Of a stretch of DNA of 64,000 bases, positions 33,001 to 41,845 are shown piece after piece. Every line of letters begins with the position of its first letter. Position 1 is the first letter of the stretch. A program made the translations under genes and the position numbers. Under the pieces are notes generated by a model, which saw nothing but the letters and a program-made list of their open reading frames with translations, ran no database searches and was not told the origin of the DNA. The DNA is from JAUIET01 sp964352475 (GTDB lineage Bacteria; Pseudomonadota; Gammaproteobacteria; Pseudomonadales; JAUIET01). The DNA is taken from NCBI GenBank assembly GCA_964352475.1, contig CAYGSL010000013.1, positions 1-64,000 of the forward strand, in the 5' to 3' direction.

Positions 33001-34898
33001 CGAAAGTGCTCACGAACCGCGCCTACATCCAATGCGCCCTGAATATCCATGGTAAATTTAAGCGTGAAATCGTGCATCCAGATCTTGAAGTTGTCGCGCG
33101 GCAATATCTGATGGGGATGTTCTCCAAGCACTCTGAAGCCCAGGTTTTCGAGCATTGGGATCATGTCGGACAATTCCAGGCTAGAGTGTCGTCGGAACAA
33201 TTTCAGGCGCATGATGTCGTCGGCTGAACCAGGTTCGTTAAAGAAGCGAACACCCAGTTCTTCATCTTCACCCAGTGCGGTAATGCATGCCAGATCTTCG
33301 ACCGTTTCGGCCAGCGAGAATTGGTGCTGATACGCAGGTTCGAACGCATTGCTCCATTTCCGACTTAGCGCGGGGGCTTGGGTTTCATCCCAATGTTTGA
33401 CAATCGCCTCTCGTAAGCCGCTGGTCCAATCACGCGTGAGATCAACGATCTGCTGCTCGAGAATCGCCGCATCGATGCTTTGGTATTTACGATTGCTAAT
33501 TCGAAATACGTAGTGAATTCGAACCAGCACAGAATCTGCCAGAAAATGCGTATTGTATTCACCGGTTTCTGCATCCAGTGCATCGCGCAGTTTGCCCTCA
33601 ATACGTTCACGTGTACTGGTGCTGAGATTCTCTCTTGGCAGGTAAACGATGCAGCTCGCAAATTTTTCAAACGGATCAACACGGAGAAACAGACGCACAG
33701 TGCGCCTGTCAACGATGCGCCAGATACCCAGGCTAATCATCAGCATCTGTTTCAAATCGGTCTGAATAAGCTCATCCCGAGGGTGCCCTTCAAGAAGAGC
33801 AGCATAGGCTTTGCCGTCGTGACTGCCAGGTTCGAATTTTGCCATATCCACCAGACGACTGGCTTTCTTGCGAATCAGTGGTATATCCCAAATACTGCGG
33901 TGATACAGTTGCGAGGTATACAAACCTAACAGCCGTACTTCGCCAATCGTCGCACCGGTTTTATCCCTGCGCTTAACAAAGATATAGTCAGAATATATGT
34001 CGCGGTGCACGGTGGAACGATGCGAAGATTTGGTAAACGCCAAACTTGCATCAGATTCATGAAAAACGGCGAAGCCGGGACTGAGCGAATCAAGCTTTGC
34101 TTCTGGCAAAGGCTCGCGCATGCACATCAGGCCCAGGCGTTCATCACTTAATTCCCGAGTGTATACTTCGCCGTCACTTTCAAAGCGCTGAAACTCAGCC
34201 ATGCCCAGCAGCGTGAAGTTACCGTCGCGCAACCAACTAAGAAAAGAAATATCTTCGCCATCAACGTCGTCTCTGGCATTCAGCTCATCAATCAACACAT
34301 TCAGACGCTTGAGCATGGGCTGGTAGTCACCGACGCATCTAGCCACATCGGACAATACCGTTTCCAGCACCTGCTTGATGTGCTGGCGCTCTTGCTCATC
34401 ACCTTGAAAATCAATCTGCAGGAAAGCAAAATCTTCTTTGCCGTACTCCGAGGCATTGGCGCCGGGTGCTGATTTCACAATTGCCTGAGCTTCGCCTTCT
34501 GTGTTGCGGCGTACATAGGCAGGGTGACTTTCGAACAGGTAGATATTCAGCCCCATGCGATTCAGGGCCATCCTCAAGGAATCTACCAGAAAAGGCATAT
34601 CTTGCTGACCGATGTAGATTACCGTGTGCGGCGATTTCCAACCATCTTCGCTCACCGTTGGATTGAAAATGGCAATATCCGCGTCTTCGCTGAGACGTAC
34701 TCGGATAAATTCGAATAATCCGCGCAGCGCACCAAACATATCCCGTGGGTGCCAGGCCAGCATGGATTCCGCCAGATGGATATGGATAAAGTGCTGGGTA
34801 AACGCTTTGAACAAAGGCAGCCTTTCTGAATCAAGCTGCTGTTCGGCAACCTTGTCGACCTCAGATTTAAACCATTGTCGGGCGGAATCGTCGAGCAT
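30045..34898 (-). CDS. gdhB: NAD-specific glutamate dehydrogenase, large (about 180 kDa) type
   Basis: This enzyme deaminates glutamate to 2-oxoglutarate with NAD+, mainly for amino-acid catabolism. The 1617-aa protein matches the Pseudomonas-type large GDH in length and order: a long N-terminal regulatory part with ACT-like segments (1-about 700), the catalytic core (about 730-1230) with GGIRWSDR, VKNAVIVPTGAKGGF and GIGDMGGDVFGNG (the nucleotide-binding glycine motif), and an extended C-terminal helical region. It is a single-gene unit, convergent with the LEA gene and divergent from the DUF924 gene. Confidence 0.95.
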   Translation of the reverse strand: MLDDSARQWFKSEVDKVAEQQLDSERLPLFKAFTQHFIHIHLAESMLAWHPRDMFGALRGLFEFIRVRLSEDADIAIFNPTVSEDGWKSPHTVIYIGQQDMPFLVDSLRMALNRMGLNIYLFESHPAYVRRNTEGEAQAIVKSAPGANASEYGKEDFAFLQIDFQGDEQERQHIKQVLETVLSDVARCVGDYQPMLKRLNVLIDELNARDDVDGEDISFLSWLRDGNFTLLGMAEFQRFESDGEVYTRELSDERLGLMCMREPLPEAKLDSLSPGFAVFHESDASLAFTKSSHRSTVHRDIYSDYIFVKRRDKTGATIGEVRLLGLYTSQLYHRSIWDIPLIRKKASRLVDMAKFEPGSHDGKAYAALLEGHPRDELIQTDLKQMLMISLGIWRIVDRRTVRLFLRVDPFEKFASCIVYLPRENLSTSTRERIEGKLRDALDAETGEYNTHFLADSVLVRIHYVFRISNRKYQSIDAAILEQQIVDLTRDWTSGLREAIVKHWDETQAPALSRKWSNAFEPAYQHQFSLAETVEDLACITALGEDEELGVRFFNEPGSADDIMRLKLFRRHSSLELSDMIPMLENLGFRVLGEHPHQILPRDNFKIWMHDFTLKFTMDIQGALDVGAVREHFRQALLAVWHKQTANDGFNRLVLGARLDWQSAALMRAYAHYLKQLGSPFGLTFIADVLSRHLEITRNLIALFKFKLDPRLYATEASQEDEQRQRGERVERLTEKIIQELDSVANRNEDELIRYYLQMMLATLRTNYFQTTDSGQARSYLSLKLATQTLDFAPQPRPMFEIYVHSPRFEGVHLRGGKVARGGIRWSDRFEDYRTEVLGLVKAQQVKNAVIVPTGAKGGFIAREASMDAGRDAWFKEGIECYKLFISGLLDITDNRRDGQITRPGGVVCADGEDPYLVVAADKGTASFSDTANELSADYEHWLGDAFASGGSNGYDHKGMGITARGAWVAVQRHFRELGVNVQQQSIDVIGIGDMGGDVFGNGLLLSEKVRLVAAFNHLHVFIDPDPDSALSFAERQRLFEQRGGWADYNAELISKGGGVFERSSKQIPLSAEMQALLESNDISLAPDKLINKLLKADVGLIWNGGVGTYVKSSAESDTQVGDRANDSVRVTGAELRCKVFGEGGNLGLTQLGRIEFCQNGGICNTDFIDNAAGVDCSDNEVNIKIVLDGLVDEQRISSEQRAAILRDMTEDVAALVLSSNYRQTLSISLALHNRKQHHHDYVRFMQFLEERDALDRALEYLPDDELVKELKLKELAWTRPEISVLVSYAKVWLKDELNQPEAHSDEYVLRYLFSAFPQQLNSIAADAIASHQLANEIIATKIANDMVNRMGFTYCFRLVDSLGVAPLQVARTFITVMHLFELDDLWQSIEKLDYELASDDQYELFSRITELVRRASRWYIRNRREIMPASEIQRSNACFKTLIESALELHQPQWRAISEQEAERWQARNVPADVAQRCSVIDSYFFFPGAVEVALETGVEVCDVTRLCFSLTSHLNVDWLMMTLLDWQSEGRWQDLARESHVDELEALMRRLTQCLLSREGQQDGDIERIELQWQQQSKAAIHRFVELMDGLQTSALTDLSVVTVVLRELKNLVEIS

Positions 34899-34992
34899 TA
34901 TTTATCACCCTAAGCTATGCAGCGCTGCTGATGTGCAAATCAGTTTGCAACACTATAAAGTGAGAAAGACGGTTAACAAAGGATTTTCCACA

Positions 34993-35544
34993 ATGACTGA
35001 ACATACAAAGTTTGAAGAAATTTTAAGCTTCTGGTTCGAGCAGACCGAACAGTCCTTCTGGTTCAAAAAAGACACCGAGTTCGACGCAATCATCACCCAG
35101 CGATTTTCATCAATTTTGGCAGCTGCCAAAAGCTGTGAGCTCTATAGCTGGCGCCACTGCGCCGAGGGCCGCTTGGCGGAAATCATCGTTTTGGATCAAT
35201 TCTCTCGTAACGTATTCCGGGATCAGGCTGAAGCCTTCGCAGCGGACACAGTGGCATTGGCTCTTGCCCAGGAGGCAGTGGCCACTGATGCGCATCTGAT
35301 CTTGGAAGGCAGCAAGTTGGCTTTCTTGTTGATGCCATACATGCACAGCGAATCAGCACTCATTCATGAGCAGGCAGTGCAGCTTTTTGACGTGCCGGGG
35401 CTGGAGAGCAATTTGCGATTTGAGAAACACCACAAGATGATCATAGACCGTTTCGGGCGCTATCCACATCGCAACTCAATAGTAGGTCGAACCAGTACAC
35501 CTGCAGAAATTGAATTTCTGAAAGAGCCCGGCAGTTCCTTCTAG
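34993..35544 (+). CDS. DUF924 family protein
   Basis: A 183-aa cytoplasmic helical protein with the DUF924 signatures ILSFWFE, SFWFKKDTEFDAIITQRF, IIVLDQFSRNVFR, LMPYMHSE and GRYPHRN. The fold is TPR-like and the function unknown. I place the start at ATG 34993: the open frame runs far upstream to 34624, but that part lies antisense inside gdh and has no family similarity. It is divergent from gdh with a 94-bp gap. Confidence 0.88.
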   Translation: MTEHTKFEEILSFWFEQTEQSFWFKKDTEFDAIITQRFSSILAAAKSCELYSWRHCAEGRLAEIIVLDQFSRNVFRDQAEAFAADTVALALAQEAVATDAHLILEGSKLAFLLMPYMHSESALIHEQAVQLFDVPGLESNLRFEKHHKMIIDRFGRYPHRNSIVGRTSTPAEIEFLKEPGSSF

Positions 35545-35657
35545 GCAACCTGAACATTTGATAATGGTGGACAAAGCGTAAGCCGTTGCATGCAGCCTGC
35601 TAAGCGAAATTCGGTACCATTACAAACATACTTGTAAGCCATTATTGAGAACCAGCT

Positions 35658-36434
35658 ATGCCTCTATCGGATAAAGTTGCATTGATTACCGGCGGCGGCA
35701 GCGGTATGGGCCGGGTTGCAGCACAGACCTTCGCCAGCAAAGGGGCCAAGGTTGCATTGTTTGATGTTAATACCTCGGGAATGCAGGAGACTTCTCACGG
35801 TAACGCCAACATTCACAGCTACACAGTTGACATAACCTCCACCGCAGACGTTATGGCGGCTGTAGAGCAGGTAGAATCTGACCTGGGGGAAATTTACCGA
35901 GTGTATAACTGTGCCGCAATTATGCCGTTTGGCAATTTGCTGGAACAGGAAACATCGGTAATCCACAAGTTGATGGATATCAACTACGGTGGCTTCGTTA
36001 ATATTATGAAAGCTACCTTGCCGGCCATGGTAAAGCGAGGCAGCGGCGATTTTGTCAGTTTCGCCTCAATGGCCGGTATCCAGCCTGCCTTGTTGATGGG
36101 TGGCTACAATGCCAGCAAAGCAGCAGTGGCTATGCTCACGGAAGTTGTTTATCACGAAAATCGCGACAGCGGTGTGCGCTTTGCCTGCGTCTGCCCGCCA
36201 CCAGTGGCAACCCCATTGCTCAAGCAAGGCAAAGACACCGCCTGGCCAAAACTTATGCAAGAGCAAGAAGGGTCGGAACTCCAACCCATCGAGGTGATTG
36301 AAGAGATTGAAACTGCACTGGAAAAAAGTGAGTTCTGGGTATTCCCTGGCAAGAGTACGCGAATGGGCTATCGAATGCGGCGCTGGTTCCCGAACTACAC
36401 CTGGAACTACATCCATAAGCTGGAAGGTTGGTAA
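35658..36434 (+). CDS. Short-chain dehydrogenase/reductase (SDR)
   Basis: A 258-aa NAD(P)-dependent oxidoreductase. It has the cofactor motif TGGGSGMG (11-18), NCAA (84-87) in place of NNAG, and the catalytic S137, Y150 and K154 (YNASK). Asp36 at the end of strand 2 suggests NAD(H) rather than NADP(H). The substrate is not predictable. Stands alone, 113 bp after the DUF924 gene and convergent with the GH15 gene. Confidence 0.9.
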   Translation: MPLSDKVALITGGGSGMGRVAAQTFASKGAKVALFDVNTSGMQETSHGNANIHSYTVDITSTADVMAAVEQVESDLGEIYRVYNCAAIMPFGNLLEQETSVIHKLMDINYGGFVNIMKATLPAMVKRGSGDFVSFASMAGIQPALLMGGYNASKAAVAMLTEVVYHENRDSGVRFACVCPPPVATPLLKQGKDTAWPKLMQEQEGSELQPIEVIEEIETALEKSEFWVFPGKSTRMGYRMRRWFPNYTWNYIHKLEGW

Positions 36435-36479
36435 ACGTTCAGCGGCGGCGGTTAATACCTGGCGAGAAAATCGCGGCGT

Positions 36480-38264
36480 CTATTCGCTGAGCGCAATTGC
36501 CGTATCGATCAAAGCGAGATGGCTATAACCCTGCGGAAAGTTGCCTAGCAAACGGCGAGTGTCAAAATCCATATCTTCGCTGAGCAATCCAAGATGGTTG
36601 CAAGACTGAACAACGCTCTCGAACATCTCGGCGGCTAATTCGGTACGACCAATACGGTGCAGGCTTTTTATCATCCAGAATGTACAGACCGTAAATGCTG
36701 AATGCGGCTCACCAAAGTCGTCAGTATTTCGATAACGAAACATCAAACCGTCTTTGCACAACTCGTCGTAGCAGCGGTTAACTGTATTGATGTATCGCGA
36801 GTCATCAGCGCTGATCATGCCATAGTGCTCCATCAACAGATTGGAGGCATCCATGTATTCATCGCCGTAACTCTGCGAAAAAGCCTCAATGTCGGGGTTA
36901 TACCCCTTTGACATGACTTGCTTGAAAATTTCATCCCGCAACGGCGCCCACTGCACAACGTAAGACTGTTTGCTAAACAGCTCAGCAATTCGTATAGCCC
37001 GGTCTACGGCCACCCAGCACAGCACCTTGGAAAACACAAAGTGCTTTTTTTCGCCTCTGATTTCCCAGATTCCAGCGTCGGGCTTGCGCCACTGTCTTTC
37101 CACGTGACGCACCATAGTGCGCACCATGGTCCATAAACCTTCAGGTTTATCGACTGAACCGGGATGATCCACTACGCGCTGGTATATTGTGTCCAGTACG
37201 AAACCATAGATATCGTGCTGCTTTTGCTTATAGGCTGCATTGCCAACGCGCACCGGTGCAGAGTTTTCGTAGCCAGACAGCCACGGCAGTTCAAATTCCT
37301 TAAGCTGCTTTTGCCGACCGATGCCGTACATGATTTGTACGTTTTCGTCTTTATAAGGAATGACATCCAGCAGAAAGTTGAGATACCGACTCGCCACGCG
37401 ATAGTGGCCAAGCTGGGTGAAAATCTTCACCACCATGGACGCATCACGTAGCCAGCAAAAACGATAATCCCAATTTCTAACGCTGCCAATGTCTTCCGGC
37501 AGACTGGTTGTAATTGCCGCCAGCACTGCACCGGTATTTTGATAGGCCAGTAGCTTGAGCACCAGCATGCTGCGCTCAATGGTGTCGTTCCAGCGTGCAA
37601 AATCTACGGTCTGGTCTACCCAGTCCATCCAATACACTTTGGTGCGCTCAAATTGTAATCGGGTTAGCTCAATACAGGGCCGGTTAATTTTTTCATTGTA
37701 GCTAAGCCACAGATAGGCCTCGTCTTCAACACTAACAGGTTTTCCTTTGGCGATTGCGGACAAAGATAAGTTCGAATACAAGTAAATCGATTCGTAACTT
37801 GGCTTGGCGCATGCGCTCTTTAAATACTCATCGTGCTCAGTCGTATCCGTTACGTCTTTTGCATACCCCAACTTTGGCTGGTAGTCGCAAATAACAACCG
37901 GCTTGCCGCGTAGCGGGCGAAGATAACGCACAATGTCTGGCGGGCAGATGTATTCGTAGCTGGTTCGGTAACGCGGCATGAAATCCAGCACTTCCAGCGC
38001 ATCTGTACCGTTGTCAAACACCGTGCGCAGAATATTGGTCTGCGGCAGGTATTGCTGGCTAACGCTTGTTTTACGACCTTTCAGGCGTAGCCCAAAGTGA
38101 CCGCCAATGTTCTCATCCAGCAGCTTCGCAAATACCGAGGGCGAATCAAACGCCGGCAAACAACACCAGTCGATACTGCCATTTTCTGAAATTAAAGCCG
38201 CACTTTGGCCGTTACCTATAACGCCCCAGTTCATATTTCCTGTTGCGGCTTTCTTCTTGTTCAC
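36480..38264 (-). CDS. Glycoside hydrolase family 15 protein (trehalase- or glucoamylase-like)
   Basis: A 594-aa cytoplasmic (no signal peptide) GH15 enzyme with the (alpha/alpha)6 barrel signatures IGNGQSAALISENGSIDWCC at the N-terminus, SVRNWDYRFCWLRDAS (about 258-273), GIWEIRGEKKHFVFSK (likely catalytic acid E401) and LGLLSEDMD...LGNFPQGYSH (second catalytic acid E563). This subgroup includes the mycobacterial-type GH15 trehalases. Its start overlaps the stop of the trehalose-phosphate synthase/phosphatase gene by 4 bp, so a trehalose substrate is likely but glucan hydrolysis is not excluded. Confidence 0.88.
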   Translation of the reverse strand: MNKKKAATGNMNWGVIGNGQSAALISENGSIDWCCLPAFDSPSVFAKLLDENIGGHFGLRLKGRKTSVSQQYLPQTNILRTVFDNGTDALEVLDFMPRYRTSYEYICPPDIVRYLRPLRGKPVVICDYQPKLGYAKDVTDTTEHDEYLKSACAKPSYESIYLYSNLSLSAIAKGKPVSVEDEAYLWLSYNEKINRPCIELTRLQFERTKVYWMDWVDQTVDFARWNDTIERSMLVLKLLAYQNTGAVLAAITTSLPEDIGSVRNWDYRFCWLRDASMVVKIFTQLGHYRVASRYLNFLLDVIPYKDENVQIMYGIGRQKQLKEFELPWLSGYENSAPVRVGNAAYKQKQHDIYGFVLDTIYQRVVDHPGSVDKPEGLWTMVRTMVRHVERQWRKPDAGIWEIRGEKKHFVFSKVLCWVAVDRAIRIAELFSKQSYVVQWAPLRDEIFKQVMSKGYNPDIEAFSQSYGDEYMDASNLLMEHYGMISADDSRYINTVNRCYDELCKDGLMFRYRNTDDFGEPHSAFTVCTFWMIKSLHRIGRTELAAEMFESVVQSCNHLGLLSEDMDFDTRRLLGNFPQGYSHLALIDTAIALSE

Positions 38265-40465
38265 AGTTCCGCTGTCCTTTTCGAATTACGCTTTTTTTTT
38301 ATCAGCTGGATTAGCCGCTGCAACAGCAAATGAAACTGCGCCACATCTGGCACCCTGTTTGCGGCGTGAGTATCTCCCTCACCCACCTTGATGGTAACCT
38401 TGTTGTCTCTTGTGATTCGAAACATTGCCTCATCGGTTTGATCATCACCGGCACACAACACGGCGTCATAAGTATTACGCCTGATAAAATGTTCCACCGC
38501 TCTACCCTTGTTTACGTGCATGGAACTTGCTTCGACAATGCGCTTGCCGTGATGAATTTCAACCGGCAGATTACCCAGCATTGAGTACATATCACTCAAT
38601 AACTGATTGGCCTTCCAGCCGCCGTAGACCGGGTCAGACAATCGATAATGCCACACAACAGACGATTGTTTCTCTTCAATACTGCTACCCGGAGTAGACC
38701 CTTCATAGAGACTGAATACTTCAAGTACTGCCTCTTTCCAGGAAAAATCGTTATCCGGATTTAGCGAAACCCAGCCGTCCGAGCCTGGTGCCAGGTAACG
38801 ATTGCCGTGTTCGGCAATGAGGGTGAAATCGTAGTCGCCAAGCCACTGATGCAGAGTTTCGCCCGAGCGCCCACTGATGATATACACATCAATGGGCGAA
38901 TCGTTTAGCTGCTGCAGTAAGGCATGCAGCTCTTCAGTTGGAAACGCATCATCCGGCTTGTCTTCAAACTCTCGCAAGGTACCGTCGTAGTCCAGGAAGA
39001 AAGCTACATTGTCATGCTTCGTCAAAGTCTCGGTAATAATCTGCTCGTCATCCAGCAGGTCATGCGGTTTGTTATGCAGTTGACTGCTTTGCATCAATTC
39101 GTCGATAAATGAGCGCGCCCAGTAGTCAGCGTTGTATTGCATTACCCTGGATTTCATGTAGCCCATGCGCTCCTGTCGCTCTTCAAGCTCCATGTTCAAG
39201 GCTTGATCAATAGCATTGGCCACTTCCAGTTTGTTGTACGGATTCACAATAATGGCGTTAACCAGCTCTTGCGCAGCACCGGCAAATTCGCTGAGCACCA
39301 ATACGCCTGGGTCAGCATCATCCTGACAGGCCAGGTATTCTTTGGCCACCAGGTTCATGCCATCTACGAGTGGCGTCACCAAACCAACGTCGGCCAGGGA
39401 GTACAGCGCACACAACTCGGTAAACGGTATAGATTGATGTATAAAATGGATAGGGCTGTTTTGCACACTGGCGTATAAGCCATTGATCCTTCCCACTTCG
39501 CGCTCAATTCGCTCGCGAAGCAGTTGATACTCTTTCACCTCACCGCGCGTAGGAACACTGACAAACACGAACACTATGTCGTCACGATTTTGCGTACCGG
39601 CAAGAAACGTTTCTATTGCAGACAGTCGCCTTAGCAGGCCTTTACTGTAATCCAATCGTTCCACGCTGAGCACCAGACGCTTACCTTCCCAGTTTTTCTC
39701 AAAGGCGGCCAGGGTATCTTTGTACTCAATACTGCAGAGCTCGTTTTCGAAACTGCCCGAGTTTATTCCGATCGGGAATATACCCAGTGACGCTGTGTGA
39801 TTACCAAGCTGAATCTCGGTCATATCCGACTCCAGACCCAGCAGTTGCAGGGCAGAACTTCTGAAATGTCTGAGATAACCAAACGTATGAAACCCAATCA
39901 GATCAGCACCTAGCACACCGCGTATAAGCGCTTCACGCTGTGGGTGGCAGCGAATCACTTCGGATGAAGGAAATGGAGTGTGCAGAAAAAAACCAATTTT
40001 CAGATGTGGTTTCGCCTGGCGAAGCAAACTGGGCAACAGAAACAGATGGTAATCATGCACCCAGACGATATCCTCGTCGTTTACGATTTCCAGAATGGCT
40101 TCAGCAAATAACTCATTAACCTGACAATACGCAGCCCAATCCGAGTCTGAATAATTCATATACGCCCGGTTGTAATGCAACAACGGCCATAGACTGGAAT
40201 TTGACAAGCCGTGGTAATACCCCTGGATCAATTCATCGGGCAGAAACACCGGCACACAGCCGTAGTCGGCTTCCAGCGTTTGTCTTAACTCATCGATACT
40301 GGCGGAGTCTTGCACTGGACCCGGCCAACCGATGGACTGCAATTCGAAATGATTATTGGATACCCCTTCCAACGCAGCAACCAAACCGCCTGAAGACTTC
40401 TTAATCGTGGATCCAATGGTGACTGGTAGCCGATTGGCTACATTTAGGACTCTTTGCATCCACAC
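38261..40465 (-). CDS. otsAB: Bifunctional trehalose-6-phosphate synthase/phosphatase (OtsA-OtsB fusion)
   Basis: A 734-aa fusion that could make trehalose from UDP-glucose and glucose-6-phosphate in two steps. Residues 1-about 465 are a GT20 OtsA domain (VANRLPVTIG, VWVHDYHLFLLPSLLR, FLHTPFPSSEV, ERLDYSKGL, PLVDGMNLVAKEY). Residues about 485-734 are a HAD-type OtsB domain with the nucleophile motif FFLDYDGTL (D492, D494) and GDDQTDEAMF. The start is GTG 40465 or ATG 40459. Both halves keep their catalytic motifs. Coupled to the downstream GH15 gene. Confidence 0.93.
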   Translation of the reverse strand: MWMQRVLNVANRLPVTIGSTIKKSSGGLVAALEGVSNNHFELQSIGWPGPVQDSASIDELRQTLEADYGCVPVFLPDELIQGYYHGLSNSSLWPLLHYNRAYMNYSDSDWAAYCQVNELFAEAILEIVNDEDIVWVHDYHLFLLPSLLRQAKPHLKIGFFLHTPFPSSEVIRCHPQREALIRGVLGADLIGFHTFGYLRHFRSSALQLLGLESDMTEIQLGNHTASLGIFPIGINSGSFENELCSIEYKDTLAAFEKNWEGKRLVLSVERLDYSKGLLRRLSAIETFLAGTQNRDDIVFVFVSVPTRGEVKEYQLLRERIEREVGRINGLYASVQNSPIHFIHQSIPFTELCALYSLADVGLVTPLVDGMNLVAKEYLACQDDADPGVLVLSEFAGAAQELVNAIIVNPYNKLEVANAIDQALNMELEERQERMGYMKSRVMQYNADYWARSFIDELMQSSQLHNKPHDLLDDEQIITETLTKHDNVAFFLDYDGTLREFEDKPDDAFPTEELHALLQQLNDSPIDVYIISGRSGETLHQWLGDYDFTLIAEHGNRYLAPGSDGWVSLNPDNDFSWKEAVLEVFSLYEGSTPGSSIEEKQSSVVWHYRLSDPVYGGWKANQLLSDMYSMLGNLPVEIHHGKRIVEASSMHVNKGRAVEHFIRRNTYDAVLCAGDDQTDEAMFRITRDNKVTIKVGEGDTHAANRVPDVAQFHLLLQRLIQLIKKKRNSKRTAEL

Positions 40466-40492
40466 AGTGTAGTCAATGGATGGGCGGCTTGC

Positions 40493-41749
40493 CTAGGGAG
40501 CCTCTAAACAAAGTGCCACATCGGTCTTATGCCAATACAAAGAATCGCAGCGCTGGCCAGAACAGGCCCTGATCTTGAGGCTGCCATTATCCAGTACCTT
40601 GAAACTTGCTTTCTGCAGTTTGCCGGTATCAGGCTGGTAAAGCGTGCCCTTCCACAGACCTTTTGGGCGACTCGATGTCAAATGGGCAAGAATAATGCCC
40701 GTTAACGGGCGATCGCGCAGTCGGCGACGAATGTTTCGAGTGTCCTTCAGAGGCTGCTCGCCATCGCTCAGATGGCCGGCGGCGTGTTTGAGTACCCCGC
40801 AATAGCTATTGCCACAACTGGCAATTTCCACACGCATTGAGCGGGAGCTATTTTCCCAGCAACCCACATATGGCTCATCACCGGCCTGTGCATTTGAGGA
40901 CGGGGTCAGCACGGCGAAGCCAATGGCCAGCACCAGAAAAGCGGCATATCCAGACCCGGTGCGCGGTAGTGTGGGCGAGCTCGCGCTGTGGGCACGTTCA
41001 AACTCTTGCAGATAACGAGGGTGTTCCGTGCCCATCCAGCGGTCCCACCACGTGAAGTACAAGCCGAAATTATGTTTGAACTCGGCGTGGTGAAGGTCAT
41101 GGTGGGTTGTTGAGGTTATCCAGCGCGTCAGCGGGTGTGTTGCCCACCAGCGCGGATATATCTCTACACCGGCGTGCCCCAGTACGTTGCGAATAATCAT
41201 GTGGCTGGTGAAAATAAAAGCGGTGATTCCATGCATGGGCATGAGTAGCGCGTAGATCGGCAGAAACACTGCCTCCAGTACCGCCTCGCCAGCTGAAAAC
41301 GAGTACGCTGTCCAGGGCCCTGGCGTTCTCGATCGGTGGTGTAAAACATGCACACGCATGAGTCGACGACTGGCGTGCAAGCCTCTGTGCATCCAGTAGA
41401 AATAGGCATCGTGGGCAACAATAATCAGAATGGCTTCAATGAGCAGTGCGGTGACCGTGTATTCACTGTTGAGGGTTAATAAGCCCAATTTACTCAGACC
41501 ATAAATACTCATGCCGGTCAGCGAGAATATGAAAATGGTCAACGTAGAGTGGCGAATTTCTCGGCGTCGATCTTCATTGTTGGCCAGGCCTTGCTGAATT
41601 CGCCTGCTGTCTGCCCAGTCACTGAATTTGTACAACAACCAGGCCAATAAACCGGCAACCAGAAAATAGCGCAAAAAGTCTTCTACAAATATAAATGCCC
41701 AGACGGCCAGCAACTCGAGTATGTACGGTAACTCCATGTGTAACTCCAA
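40493..41749 (-). CDS. Membrane fatty-acid hydroxylase/sterol desaturase fused to a DUF2147 domain
   Basis: A 418-aa two-part protein. Residues about 10-250 form a di-iron membrane hydroxylase with four to five helices and the histidine clusters HDAYFYWMH (H113, H121), HVLHH (H134, H137, H138) and HHDLHH (H216-H221). Residues 266-289 look like a signal peptide (GYAAFLVLAIGFAVL...SNAQA-G), followed by a DUF2147 domain (about 291-418; YVGCWENSS, KGTLYQPDTGKLQKA) that is normally a separate secreted protein. ATG 41737 (residue 5) is an alternative start. The membrane-bound AraC gene lies directly upstream. Confidence 0.85.
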   Translation of the reverse strand: MELHMELPYILELLAVWAFIFVEDFLRYFLVAGLLAWLLYKFSDWADSRRIQQGLANNEDRRREIRHSTLTIFIFSLTGMSIYGLSKLGLLTLNSEYTVTALLIEAILIIVAHDAYFYWMHRGLHASRRLMRVHVLHHRSRTPGPWTAYSFSAGEAVLEAVFLPIYALLMPMHGITAFIFTSHMIIRNVLGHAGVEIYPRWWATHPLTRWITSTTHHDLHHAEFKHNFGLYFTWWDRWMGTEHPRYLQEFERAHSASSPTLPRTGSGYAAFLVLAIGFAVLTPSSNAQAGDEPYVGCWENSSRSMRVEIASCGNSYCGVLKHAAGHLSDGEQPLKDTRNIRRRLRDRPLTGIILAHLTSSRPKGLWKGTLYQPDTGKLQKASFKVLDNGSLKIRACSGQRCDSLYWHKTDVALCLEAP

Positions 41750-41808
41750 TACGACAATGCGTCAGTCAATGAAGTACCCAGTGTTACTGGCGGAGCGCGC
41801 AAACTCCT

Positions 41809-41841
41809 GTCAGATTCGGAAAAACATGGTCAGTTTCGGAA
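41809..41841 (-). promoter_or_regulatory. Tandem direct repeats, candidate AraC-type operator
   Basis: Two 13-bp direct repeats, TTCCGAAACTGAC (41829-41841, read on minus) and TTCCGAATCTGAC (41809-41821), match at 12 of 13 positions. They are offset by 20 bp, about two helical turns, the arrangement AraC-family regulators use. They lie just after the araC-type gene stop and 60-72 bp before the hydroxylase start. Confidence 0.6.
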
Positions 41842-41845
41842 TTGA

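Noticed and set aside
34624..34992. Upstream extension of the DUF924 open frame
   Set aside because: It lies antisense within gdhB and the DUF924 family signature begins at ATG 34993; the extension is cysteine- and serine-rich shadow sequence.
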